Below, piece by piece: positions 1 to 7,444 of a DNA stretch of 46,739 nt. The stretch's first letter is position 1; the number at the start of each line of letters is the position of its first letter. Source of the stretch: JBMNKL01 sp050261495 (GTDB taxonomy: Bacteria; Bacillota; Clostridia; Acetivibrionales; DTU013); the NCBI GenBank assembly GCA_050261495.1, contig JBLNDI010000112.1, forward strand, positions 1 through 46,739, given 5' to 3'. Under the pieces are notes generated by a model that was given only the letters and a program-made list of their open reading frames with translations, did no database searches and was not told where the DNA came from. Position numbers and translations under genes: made by a program.

Positions 1-22
1 TCAGATGTTTGAAGCTGTGCAT
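1..22 (-). CDS. 5' end of an unidentified leftward gene (partial)
   Basis: Read on the minus strand, a perfect Shine-Dalgarno AAGGAGG (plus-strand 30-36) lies 7 bases before an ATG (20-22). The frame reads MHSFKHL and runs off the window edge. Only seven codons are visible, so no function can be given. The call rests entirely on the ribosome site, its spacing and the divergent arrangement with the hydrogenase operon. It could be chance. Confidence 0.4.
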
Positions 23-252
23 ATATGTACCTCCTTCAGAGGCACCACCACAGATATATCGTAGATTTTTGAAAGAGGAACTTCCAGTTATAACAGGAGG
101 AAGAAACAACATGATCTTTGTAAAAAGTAAGTTCAACCTTTCAGATTTCTGCTGATTTGTAAAACTAAATTCCACTATCTTTGATTTTGGGGTGGAAATT
201 ACTTTTTCAATTAAACGTTTAAAAAATATTGATAATTTTTAAACAATAATAG

Positions 253-281
253 TTGCATTGCAAAAAAATGTTTGTTATAAT
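253..281 (+). promoter_or_regulatory. Sigma-A promoter of the hydrogenase operon
   Basis: TTGCAT (253-258), a 17-base spacer and a perfect TATAAT (276-281). Transcription should begin near 288, leaving a leader of about 70 bases to the hydC start. The Rex-type operators at 272-289 and 293-310 overlap the -10 box and the start point. Confidence 0.8.
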
Positions 282-289
282 ATTAACGG
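272..289 (+). promoter_or_regulatory. Second, weaker Rex-like site overlapping the -10 box
   Basis: TTGTTATAATATTAACGG matches the Rex consensus at 11 of 14 half-site positions. Its centre is 21 bases, two helical turns, upstream of the centre of the stronger site at 293-310, and it contains the TATAAT. The match is partly forced by the promoter's own AT content, so this call is tentative. Confidence 0.4.
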
Positions 290-292
290 TAA

Positions 293-310
293 TTGTTAAA
301 TCCTTCACAA
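293..310 (+). promoter_or_regulatory. Rex operator (redox repressor site)
   Basis: TTGTTAAATCCTTCACAA is two 7-base half sites around a 4-base centre. It matches the Rex consensus TTGTTAANNNNTTAACAA at 13 of 14 half-site positions, the exception being C for A in the right half. It begins 12 bases after the -10 box, where a bound repressor would block transcription. Rex (NAD+/NADH-sensing repressor) is known to control hydrogenase and fermentation genes in Clostridia and Thermotogales. High NADH would release Rex and switch the operon on. The match is seen; binding is inferred. Confidence 0.8.
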
Positions 311-358
311 TATTGGAAACTGGAAAATATTATTGTTACTGAAATGGAGGCTTGTTGA

Positions 359-850
359 ATGAGCGGTCGTTGTTGCTGCGGTTGCGTTGATGAAAAAGAG
401 CTGCAACTGCAGGAAATCATCGAAAAGTACAAAAACGTGAAGGGCGCGTTGATTCCTGTTCTGCATGAAGCACAGGAGGTCTACGGCTATCTGCCCATGA
501 GTGTCCAGAAGAAAATTTCGGAAAGCCTGAATATACCGCTGTCCGAAATTTATGGGGTCGTTACGTTCTACACCCAGTTCTACTTGAAACCCAAGGGACG
601 GTTCAGGATCAGCGTTTGCATGGGAACGGCCTGTTATGTAAAAGGAGCGAGCAAGATCCTGGACGAGTTGCAGCAAAAGCTCGGAATAAGGGTAGGCGAT
701 TGTACCGAGGACGGCAAGTTTTCACTGGAGGCGTGCCGCTGCATAGGAGCATGCGGTCTCGCGCCGGTTATAATGATCAATGATGATGTTTATGGACGAT
801 TGACTCCGGCGGATGTGCAAAAAGTCCTGGACAACTATAAGGATAAATGA
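359..850 (+). CDS. hydC: NuoE-like [2Fe-2S] subunit of NAD-linked [FeFe] hydrogenase (HydC)
   Basis: This is the 163-residue thioredoxin-fold subunit homologous to complex I NuoE. In HydABC it holds one [2Fe-2S] cluster near the flavin subunit. The four ligands are visible as C87 and C92 (CMGTAC) and C128 and C132 (CIGAC). The N-terminal half has the usual NuoE helical segment. The start is ATG 359, 8 bases after TGGAGG. The extreme N-terminus carries four extra cysteines (RCCCGC, residues 4-9) that are not part of the NuoE fold; I cannot say whether they bind anything. It is the first gene of the operon and overlaps the next by ATGA. Confidence 0.93.
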   Translation: MSGRCCCGCVDEKELQLQEIIEKYKNVKGALIPVLHEAQEVYGYLPMSVQKKISESLNIPLSEIYGVVTFYTQFYLKPKGRFRISVCMGTACYVKGASKILDELQQKLGIRVGDCTEDGKFSLEACRCIGACGLAPVIMINDDVYGRLTPADVQKVLDNYKDK

Positions 851-1446
851 AAGACTTGTCGCTGCATATCCTCGACATCGTTCAAAACTCGACGGCGGCA
901 GGAGCGGACTGCATAAAGGTGACGATTCGCGCGCAACGGGCAGACGGCGTGCTGGAAATTGAAGTGGAGGACGATGGATGCGGAATGGACGGAGAACTCC
1001 TGGCAAGGGTCACGGATCCTTTTGCAACGACGCGGGCTACGAGAAAAGTCGGGCTGGGCATCCCGTTGCTGAAGGCTTCGGCGGAGCGGTCGGGCGGCAG
1101 TTTCCGGATCGTTTCTCAAAAAGGAACCGGGACAACAGTGAAAGCGGATTTTCAACTGAAAAACATCGACCGGCCTCCGATGGGGGACGTGGCAGGAGTG
1201 ATTGCGGATTTGGCGGCGGCTTACCCGGAAATTGACATCCAGTTGCTGTTGAAGTGCGGGGAACGGATTTTCAGGTTCAGTTCGCTGGAAGTGCGGCAAA
1301 TCATCGGGGAAGTGCCGGTTTCGGAATTGAGGATAATGCGATGGATGCGAAGATATATCGAAGAAGGAATATGGGAGATTTTCGGAGGTGTAATAGATGA
1401 AATCGATAGCGGAACTCGAAGAAATTCGCAGGAAAACACTGGATGA
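847..1446 (+). CDS. Orphan histidine-kinase-like ATPase (HATPase_c) in the hydrogenase operon
   Basis: A 199-residue protein whose residues 1-105 form a GHKL-type ATP-binding domain. The N box is DIVQNSTAAGA, the G1 box DDGCGM, then GLGIPLL and a GTGTT G2 box. There is no sensor region, membrane segment or phospho-accepting histidine domain, so it is not a complete kinase. Residues 110-175 form a separate small domain that I do not recognise. It starts inside the hydC stop (ATGA overlap), and its 3' end overlaps the next gene by 50 bases, so co-translation is likely. Proteins of this type recur in clostridial hydrogenase operons. I know of no established role; anti-sigma-like, assembly or regulatory functions are possible. 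Confidence 0.8.
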   Translation: MKDLSLHILDIVQNSTAAGADCIKVTIRAQRADGVLEIEVEDDGCGMDGELLARVTDPFATTRATRKVGLGIPLLKASAERSGGSFRIVSQKGTGTTVKADFQLKNIDRPPMGDVAGVIADLAAAYPEIDIQLLLKCGERIFRFSSLEVRQIIGEVPVSELRIMRWMRRYIEEGIWEIFGGVIDEIDSGTRRNSQENTG

Positions 1447-1783
1447 GATAAAAATGAGGACCAGGAAAGACGGTATGCGTGTCGTGGTCGGAATGGCAAC
1501 CTGCGGTATTGCCGCCGGGGCAAGGCCGGTTATGAATGCTTTCGTGGAAGAACTGGCAAAACGGAACCTGGGCGATGTATCGGTCACGATGACCGGATGC
1601 ATCGGCGCTTGCAGGCTGGAACCCATTGTAGAGGTTTTCAATGCCGACGGCACCAAGGTCACCTATGTCAAGATGACTCCTGAGAAGGCAGCCCGTGTTG
1701 TAGCGGAACATATAGTCAACGGCCGTATTTGCCAGGACCTTACAATAGGTGCGGCAGAAACCGTGAATGGCGTGAATAAGTAA
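1397..1783 (+). CDS. Small thioredoxin-like [2Fe-2S] ferredoxin-domain protein
   Basis: A 128-residue protein of the (2Fe-2S) ferredoxin / NuoE-like fold, common between hydC and hydB in Clostridia. The conserved segments are GMATCGIAAGARPV and TGCIGACRLEPIVEV. Compared with NuoE (C-x4-C plus C-x3-C), only C36, C68 and C72 are present; alanine stands where the second cysteine of the first pair would be. As far as I recall this is usual for the family, so the cluster may have another ligand or be absent. The start at 1397 follows GGAGGT with good spacing and lies inside the end of the ATPase gene. An electron-transfer or structural partner role is inferred. Confidence 0.82.
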   Translation: MKSIAELEEIRRKTLDEIKMRTRKDGMRVVVGMATCGIAAGARPVMNAFVEELAKRNLGDVSVTMTGCIGACRLEPIVEVFNADGTKVTYVKMTPEKAARVVAEHIVNGRICQDLTIGAAETVNGVNK

Positions 1784-1793
1784 AAAACGCAAT

Positions 1794-1807
1794 CATTGTA
1801 TACAATG
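1794..1807. repeat. 14-bp perfect palindrome between the [2Fe-2S] gene and hydB
   Basis: CATTGTATACAATG is a perfect palindrome centred in the 48-base gap before hydB, about 10 bases before its ribosome site GGGGAGG. It could be an operator or chance. There is no promoter around it. Confidence 0.35.
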
Positions 1808-1831
1808 TACAAATAACGGGGAGGAAGCGAA

Positions 1832-3628
1832 ATGGTATTTTACAGGGCGCATGTGTTGGTTTGCGGCGGCACCGGATGTACATCGTCCAATTCCGCCAAA
1901 ATAAAACAGGAATTTGAAATCCAATTAAATAAAAACAAATTGGACAATGAAGTCAAAATTGTGACCACGGGATGTTTCGGTCTTTGCGCCGAAGGCCCCA
2001 TAGTTGTTGTCTATCCTGAAGGGGCTATGTACACGATGGTCCGGGTCGAGGACGTTAAGGAAATCGTTGAAGAACACCTGTTGAAAGGGCGTATTGTTAA
2101 AAGGCTTCTTGCAGGCGCAAAGGAAGCCGAAATCGGCGGTAAATCGCTGGAAAACGTGGACTTTTTCAAACGCCAGGTTAGAATCGCCTTACGGAACTGC
2201 GGGATCATAAACCCGGAAAATATTGACGAGTACATTGCTTTTGACGGATACAAAGCGCTGGAAAAGGTGCTCACGGAAATGACCCCCGAGCAGGTCATCG
2301 CGGAAATAAAGAAATCCGGGCTGCGAGGAAGAGGCGGCGCCGGCTTCCCCACTGGACTGAAGTGGGAATTGACGGCCAAGGCGGAAGGCGACAAGAAGTA
2401 CGTTTGCTGCAATGCCGACGAGGGCGATCCCGGCGCGTTCATGGACAGGAGCATACTGGAAGGTGATCCGCACAGCGTTATTGAAGCGATGATCATTGCC
2501 GGCTATACGATAGGCTCCGACCAGGGATACATTTATGTAAGGGCGGAATACCCGATAGCCGTGAAAAGGCTTGAAATAGCAATAAAGCAGGCAAAAGAAT
2601 ATGGCCTCCTCGGAAAGAATATCCTGGGAACGGGTTTTAGCTTCGACCTTGAGCTGAGGTTGGGAGCAGGCGCGTTCGTATGCGGCGAGGAAACCGCGCT
2701 GATAACGTCGATTGAAGGACACAGGGGCGAACCCAGGCCGAAGCCGCCGTTCCCGGCAGTATGCGGCTTATGGGAGAAGCCGACGCTGCTGAACAACGTC
2801 GAGACGTATGCCAATATTCCCGTAATAATTAACAAGGGCGCCGACTGGTTCGCGAAAATCGGCACGGAGAAGAGCAAGGGAACCAAGGTGTTCGCGGTCG
2901 GCGGAAAAATAAACAATACCGGTCTTGTCGAAATACCAATCGGAACAACGCTGAGAGAGGTAATCTACGATATAGGCGGCGGCATACCCAACGGCAAGAA
3001 GTTCAAGGCGGCGCAGACCGGCGGCCCATCAGGCGGGTGCATACCGGCAAGCCACATTGATACCCCCATTGATTACGAGACGCTCAGGGAACTCGGTTCA
3101 ATGATGGGCTCAGGCGGGCTTATCATAATGGACGAGGATAACTGCATGGTCGATATCGCAAAGTTCTTCCTTGAATTCACCGTTGACGAATCCTGCGGGA
3201 AATGCCCGCCGTGCCGCATCGGCACAAAAAGGATGCTGGAGATCCTGGATAGGATAACCGGCGGCAAGGGTGAGATGGAAGATATAGAAAAACTTGAAAT
3301 CCTGGCTAAAAATATTACCGAATCCGCGCTGTGCGGGCTCGGTCAGTCGGCGCCGCAGCCGGTGCTCAGCACGCTGAGGTATTTCAGGGACGAGTATATT
3401 GCCCACGTAAGGGATAAAAAATGCCCGGCGGGAGTGTGCAAGTCCATGGTGAGCTACGTTATTGCGGCCGACAGGTGCAAGAGCTGCGGAATATGCTCGC
3501 GGAACTGCCCGGTTTCGGCTATAAGCGGGGAAAAGGGTGTTCCGTACGTCATCGACCAGGAAAAATGCATAAAATGCGGAGTCTGCATGATGAAATGCCC
3601 GTTCAAGGCGATTTTCAAGAATGCGTAA
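1832..3628 (+). CDS. hydB: NuoF-like flavin/NAD subunit of [FeFe] hydrogenase (HydB)
   Basis: A 598-residue diaphorase subunit that exchanges electrons with NAD(P)H through FMN and passes them to HydA and ferredoxin. Domains in order: an N-terminal thioredoxin-like [2Fe-2S] domain (C11, C16, C48, C52); the NuoF core with the glycine-rich GRGGAGFPTGLKW segment near residue 170; a SLBB region; the NuoF iron-sulfur motif ESCGKCPPCRIGT near 450; and a C-terminal pair of [4Fe-4S] ferredoxin motifs (CKSCGICSRNC and CIKCGVCMMKC, about 550-590). The extra N- and C-terminal domains are typical of HydB of electron-bifurcating hydrogenases rather than plain complex I. The start follows GGGGAGG. Confidence 0.95.
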   Translation: MVFYRAHVLVCGGTGCTSSNSAKIKQEFEIQLNKNKLDNEVKIVTTGCFGLCAEGPIVVVYPEGAMYTMVRVEDVKEIVEEHLLKGRIVKRLLAGAKEAEIGGKSLENVDFFKRQVRIALRNCGIINPENIDEYIAFDGYKALEKVLTEMTPEQVIAEIKKSGLRGRGGAGFPTGLKWELTAKAEGDKKYVCCNADEGDPGAFMDRSILEGDPHSVIEAMIIAGYTIGSDQGYIYVRAEYPIAVKRLEIAIKQAKEYGLLGKNILGTGFSFDLELRLGAGAFVCGEETALITSIEGHRGEPRPKPPFPAVCGLWEKPTLLNNVETYANIPVIINKGADWFAKIGTEKSKGTKVFAVGGKINNTGLVEIPIGTTLREVIYDIGGGIPNGKKFKAAQTGGPSGGCIPASHIDTPIDYETLRELGSMMGSGGLIIMDEDNCMVDIAKFFLEFTVDESCGKCPPCRIGTKRMLEILDRITGGKGEMEDIEKLEILAKNITESALCGLGQSAPQPVLSTLRYFRDEYIAHVRDKKCPAGVCKSMVSYVIAADRCKSCGICSRNCPVSAISGEKGVPYVIDQEKCIKCGVCMMKCPFKAIFKNA

Positions 3629-3685
3629 ACATATGGCGTGTATACCGTATCGGATGAATGACGAGGTCAAAGGAGAGTGTGGAAA

Positions 3686-5446
3686 ATGGAAGAAATGGTT
3701 AATATAGTTATAGATACGCGAAAAATCAGGGTGCCGAAAAACTACACGGTGCTTGAGGCGGCCAAGTATGCAAATATTGCAATACCGACGCTTTGTTTCC
3801 TGAAGGATATAAATGAAATAGGCGCATGCAGGATGTGCGTTGTCGAAATAAAGGGATGCAAAAGCCTCCAGGCAGCATGCGTCTACCCGGTTTCGGAAGG
3901 TCTTGAAATCTATACCCAGACGCCAAGGGTCAGGGAAGCAAGGAAAGTAACGCTTGAACTTATCTTGTCGAACCATGAAAAGAAATGCCTTACATGTATA
4001 AGGAGCAGAAGCTGCGAACTGCAGAAGCTGGCCGAGGAACTTAACATCAAGGATATCAGGTTCGAAGGCGAAATGATTCCGCACCCGATTGACAGGTTCT
4101 CGCATTCAATCGTAAGGGATCCCAACAAGTGCGTGCTGTGCAGGCGATGCGTAAACATGTGCAAAAATATCCAGAAGGTCGGCGTGATTGACACGAATGA
4201 GAGAGGTTTCAAGACGATAGTAGGGTCTGCGTTCAACATGCCGCTGGCGGAGGCTCCGTGCATCAACTGCGGCCAATGCATCAATGTCTGCCCGGTAGGA
4301 GCGCTGAGGGAAAAGGATGATACCGACAAGGTCTGGGACGCGCTGGCGAACAAGGACATGTACGTTGTCGTCCAGACCGCGCCCGCGGTAAGGGTTGCCC
4401 TTGGCGAGGAATTCGGGATGCCGATCGGATCAAGGGTTACCAGCAACATGATTGCTTCACTCAGGCGGCTTGGGTTTAAGAAAGTGTTCGATACGGACAC
4501 CGCCGCGGATTTGACCATCATGGAGGAAGTCACGGAACTGGTTGACAGGATAAAGAACGGCGGCAAGCTTCCGCTGATTACTTCGTGCAGCCCTGGATGG
4601 ATAAAATTCTGCGAGCACAATTATCCCGAGTTTCTGGAAAACCTCTCAACCTGCAAATCGCCGCACGAAATGTTCGGCGCCGTGCTGAAGTCATACTACG
4701 CGGAAAAAGAAGGCATTGACCCTGCAAAGATATTTGTCGTGTCGATAATGCCGTGCACGGCCAAGAAGTTCGAGGCAAAACGCCCGGAACTGTCTGCTAC
4801 GGGTTATCCCGACGTGGATGTTGTTCTGACGACAAGGGAGCTTGCCAGGATGATAAGGGAAGCAGGCATTGATTTCACAGAGCTGCCGGAGAGGCATTTC
4901 GACGACCCGATGGGTGCTGCGACCGGCGCCGGCGTGATATTTGGCGCGACAGGCGGCGTAATGGAGGCTGCTTTAAGATACCTGGTGGAACTGCTGGAAG
5001 GCAAGCCGCTTGAAAAGGTTGAATTCGAGGCGGTAAGGGGACTTGATGGAATCAAGGAGGCTGTGCTGGAGGTTGCCGGAATGAAAATCAAGGCCGCAAT
5101 AGCTCATGGGACCGGGAATGCAAGAGTGCTTCTCGACAAAATAAAGAACGGGGAAGCGCAATACCATTTTGTTGAAATCATGGCATGCCCGGGCGGTTGC
5201 ATAAACGGCGGCGGACAGCCCATACAGCCGTCGGATGTGAGAAGCTGGAAAGATATCAGGGCGGAAAGGGCAAAGGCCATCTATGCCGAGGATGAAAGCA
5301 TGCCGCTGAGAAAGTCCCAGGACAACCCGTTTGTCAAGAAACTGTACGAGGAGTACCTGGAGCATCCCGGGAGCCATATAGCCCATGAACTGCTTCATAC
5401 GCATTTCACGGCGAGGGAGAATTATCCCGAAAATATAGAGCTGTAA
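3686..5446 (+). CDS. hydA: Catalytic [FeFe] hydrogenase subunit (HydA)
   Basis: A 586-residue H2-evolving subunit. N-terminal clusters: plant-type [2Fe-2S] (C37, C48, C51, C65), a His-Cys [4Fe-4S] (H97, C101, C104, C110) and two [4Fe-4S] motifs (C149-C159 and C192-C202). The H-cluster domain follows: P1 reads TSCSPGW (residues 299-305), P2 MPCTAKKFEA (C357) and P3 EIMACPGGCINGGGQP. Serine 302 replaces the second of the paired cysteines of classical TSCCP. I chose ATG 3686, 10 bases after AAAGGAG, over GTG 3677, which lies within 2 bases of that site. With HydB and HydC it should form a trimeric, probably bifurcating enzyme (NADH plus reduced ferredoxin to H2). Bifurcation itself is inferred. 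Confidence 0.95.
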   Translation: MEEMVNIVIDTRKIRVPKNYTVLEAAKYANIAIPTLCFLKDINEIGACRMCVVEIKGCKSLQAACVYPVSEGLEIYTQTPRVREARKVTLELILSNHEKKCLTCIRSRSCELQKLAEELNIKDIRFEGEMIPHPIDRFSHSIVRDPNKCVLCRRCVNMCKNIQKVGVIDTNERGFKTIVGSAFNMPLAEAPCINCGQCINVCPVGALREKDDTDKVWDALANKDMYVVVQTAPAVRVALGEEFGMPIGSRVTSNMIASLRRLGFKKVFDTDTAADLTIMEEVTELVDRIKNGGKLPLITSCSPGWIKFCEHNYPEFLENLSTCKSPHEMFGAVLKSYYAEKEGIDPAKIFVVSIMPCTAKKFEAKRPELSATGYPDVDVVLTTRELARMIREAGIDFTELPERHFDDPMGAATGAGVIFGATGGVMEAALRYLVELLEGKPLEKVEFEAVRGLDGIKEAVLEVAGMKIKAAIAHGTGNARVLLDKIKNGEAQYHFVEIMACPGGCINGGGQPIQPSDVRSWKDIRAERAKAIYAEDESMPLRKSQDNPFVKKLYEEYLEHPGSHIAHELLHTHFTARENYPENIEL

Positions 5447-5495
5447 GCGGCGATATGAGAATATAACAAAAACAAAAAAGAATATAATAAAAGCA

Positions 5496-5530
5496 AAAGG
5501 GGTTCACTGAAGCGACCCCTTTGTTTTTTT
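5496..5530 (+). terminator. Rho-independent terminator after hydA
   Basis: An 8-bp stem AAAGGGGT / ACCCCTTT around an 11-base loop, followed by GTTTTTTT. It closes the hydrogenase operon. Confidence 0.85.
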
Positions 5531-5765
5531 CGTGATTTGACATGCTTTGTGTGTTTCACAGGCGATATTGGGTGATGTTCAACACAAGACTCATATCCTC
5601 CGCAGGATGTCTTAATTTGCGCTATGCTCACCCATCCATGAAGCAGCTTTTCACATATTGTGTCAAACCTCTGTCTCCTTGGCACGCGTGCCAATCTCCG
5701 TTCCCTTGACACTGCCCCTTGACACCGCCGCCGTACCTGCACTGAAGGGGGAACTGCCGAAAGGG
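5531..5765. other. Gene-free block with stem-loop, palindrome and direct repeats
   Basis: No credible gene lies here; a frame reading into fumarase from 5658 lacks a ribosome site. Visible structure: a 66-base nested hairpin (5569-5634) with outer stem TGGGTGA/TCACCCA and inner stems AAGAC/GTCTT and ATCCT/AGGAT around a CCGC loop; a 16-bp perfect palindrome (5679-5694); and two copies of CCCTTGACAC 13 bases apart (5703-5712, 5716-5725). The block could be a structured RNA, a repetitive extragenic element or the remnant of a mobile element. The fumarase promoter lies just to its right. Confidence 0.5.
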
Positions 5766-5794
5766 TTTACCCTGCCTGATTATTCATATATAAT
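5766..5794 (+). promoter_or_regulatory. Probable promoter of the fumarase genes
   Basis: TTTACC (5766-5771), a 17-base spacer and a perfect TATAAT (5789-5794). The start point would be near 5801, about 60 bases before the alpha-subunit ATG. The -35 box is weak. Confidence 0.6.
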
Positions 5795-5861
5795 AAAATT
5801 GTTGCAAATAAAAGCTGCACAGGTTAGTTGCCCGAAAATTTCTTTTGCGGAGGAATCTTTA

Positions 5862-6761
5862 ATGGATGACAAAAAGAATCAGGAAGCGTTTATCGATATC
5901 ATGGCAAGGTTTACGGCGTACGCCGCCAAGCACCTGCCAGACGATGTTCTTGCAAAGCTGAAAGAGCTCCGGGAGAAGGAGCGCTCTGCATTGGCGGGGA
6001 TTGCATACGACGCGGTGTTTGAAAATATTAAGCTGGCGGATGAGCTGGACAGGCCGGTCTGCCAGGATACGGGAGTGATCCAGTATTTCGTGCGGGCTGG
6101 CGCAGGGTTCTCGCTGATCGGCAGCATGGAACATTGCCTCAGGGAAGCGGCAAAAAGAGCGACAGTCCTTGGTCCGCTGCGACATAATGCAGTCGAGGTT
6201 TTTGATGAAAAGAACACCGGTACCAATGTCGGTACAAGAATACCGTGGATTGAATGGGAAATTGTCCCGGACAGCAGCGATGCCGAGATTTACGTGTATA
6301 TGGCCGGCGGCGGCTGCAGTCTCCCGGGAACGGCAAAGGTCCTTATGCCGTTGGAAGGATACGAGGGTATTGTAAAACTGGTATTTGACCAGGTTGTTTC
6401 TTATGGAATCAATGCCTGTCCGCCGTTGTTGATCGGAATTGGTATCGCCGGTTCCGCGGAAGTCGCTTCCAAGCTGTCAAAAAAGGCTCTGCTCCGTCCC
6501 ATCGGTTCCCGCAACAGCAACCCGCGCGCCGCGGAACTCGAATCAAGAATAGAAAATGGGCTGAATGAAATTAAAATCGGACCGGGCGGGCTTTCCGGCG
6601 AAAGCTCCGTCATGGGCGTGCATATAGAACAGGCGGCGCGCCACCCGGCAACGATTGCCGTGGGTCTGTCAGTCGGCTGCTGGGCGCACAGGAGAGCCAT
6701 GATAAAAATCAGCGCAGATCTGCAATATGAAGTGGTTACGCACAAGGGGGCTACGTTATGA
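5862..6761 (+). CDS. Class I fumarate hydratase / L-tartrate dehydratase-type alpha subunit
   Basis: A 299-residue [4Fe-4S] lyase subunit that, with the beta subunit encoded next, interconverts fumarate and malate; tartrate cannot be excluded by sequence alone. The three cluster cysteines are visible in PVCQDTGV, GGGCSLPGTAK and SVGCWAHRRA. I place the start at ATG 5862, 8 bases after GCGGAGG. The frame is open back to 5658, but those 68 codons have no ribosome site and do not resemble the family. The gene overlaps the beta gene by ATGA. With malic enzyme downstream in the window it suits a malate-centred C4 branch. Confidence 0.9.
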   Translation: MDDKKNQEAFIDIMARFTAYAAKHLPDDVLAKLKELREKERSALAGIAYDAVFENIKLADELDRPVCQDTGVIQYFVRAGAGFSLIGSMEHCLREAAKRATVLGPLRHNAVEVFDEKNTGTNVGTRIPWIEWEIVPDSSDAEIYVYMAGGGCSLPGTAKVLMPLEGYEGIVKLVFDQVVSYGINACPPLLIGIGIAGSAEVASKLSKKALLRPIGSRNSNPRAAELESRIENGLNEIKIGPGGLSGESSVMGVHIEQAARHPATIAVGLSVGCWAHRRAMIKISADLQYEVVTHKGATL

Positions 6762-7375
6762 AAAAATTAATACTGACAACGCCTATTTCAAATGAAGATA
6801 TTGAGCCGTTGAAGATAGGGGATATCATATACCTTAGCGGTTGCCTGGTGACAGGACGCGACGATGTGCATCACCGCCTGCTGAAGCAAAATAAGCCGCT
6901 TCCCGTGGATATATCCGGCAAAGCGCTTTTTCATGCCGGACCTATAGTGAAAGAGACGGAACTCGGCAGCGGAAAATACGAGGTTGTTTCTATCGGGCCA
7001 ACGACGAGCATGCGCATGGAGAAATACGAAAAGGAATTCATCGAAAAGACCGGGGTGAAGCTCATTGTGGGCAAGGGAGGCATGGGTCCCGGCACCGCGG
7101 AAGGATGCAGGATGCACAAGGCTATTCACGCGGTATTCCCCGGGGGATGCGCCGTTCTGGCGGCAAAACTCGTGGAAGAGGTGGAAGGCGTCGAGTGGCT
7201 GGACCTGGGCATGCCCGAAGCAATGTGGGTGATGCGTGTCAGGGAATTCGGACCGCTTATCGTTTCCATAGATACGAAGGGGAATAACCTGTTTGAGAAC
7301 AATAAAAAAGAGTTTTACGCAAGAAAAAATACGGCTGTGGAAGAAATCTGCAGGCATGTCGATTATCTTGATTAG
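6758..7375 (+). CDS. Class I fumarate hydratase / L-tartrate dehydratase-type beta subunit
   Basis: A 205-residue beta subunit (Fumerase_C family) that completes the active site. Recognisable segments are the N-terminal IGDIIYLSGCLVTGRDDVHH, the glycine-rich GKGGMGPGT and the AVFPGGCAVLAA stretch. It is translationally coupled to the alpha subunit by an ATGA overlap. The length is normal for two-subunit enzymes. Confidence 0.9.
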   Translation: MKKLILTTPISNEDIEPLKIGDIIYLSGCLVTGRDDVHHRLLKQNKPLPVDISGKALFHAGPIVKETELGSGKYEVVSIGPTTSMRMEKYEKEFIEKTGVKLIVGKGGMGPGTAEGCRMHKAIHAVFPGGCAVLAAKLVEEVEGVEWLDLGMPEAMWVMRVREFGPLIVSIDTKGNNLFENNKKEFYARKNTAVEEICRHVDYLD

Positions 7376-7444
7376 CCGGGATACTTGCATGGACGGGATG
7401 CCCGGCATGGAAGAAAGGACAGGCATATACGGAGGATAAGCAAT

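Larger units (their letters stand above)
23..358. other. Divergent intergenic region before the hydrogenase operon
   Basis: This is AT-rich and has no convincing gene. It holds a 13-codon frame (111-152) behind an AGGAGG (95-100), which I do not treat as a gene. Its right half carries the hydrogenase promoter and Rex-type operators, listed separately. The ribosome site for hydC is TGGAGG at 345-350. Confidence 0.6.

Noticed and set aside
111..152. 13-codon frame with an AGGAGG upstream
   Set aside because: Too short to support as a gene; AT-rich chance frame. No regulatory pairing with the hydrogenase leader is visible.
3110..4105. 331-codon minus-strand frame opposite hydB and hydA
   Set aside because: Spans the junction of two clear hydrogenase genes; no family resemblance and no ribosome site.
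5679..5694. Sigma-54 promoter at TTGGCACG
   Set aside because: The -24-like half is present, but no TTGCA-type -12 box follows at the right distance; it is simply half of a perfect palindrome.
5658..5861. 68-codon N-terminal extension of the fumarase alpha subunit
   Set aside because: No ribosome site at 5658; the extension contains the promoter and does not resemble the family. GCGGAGG before ATG 5862 decides the start.
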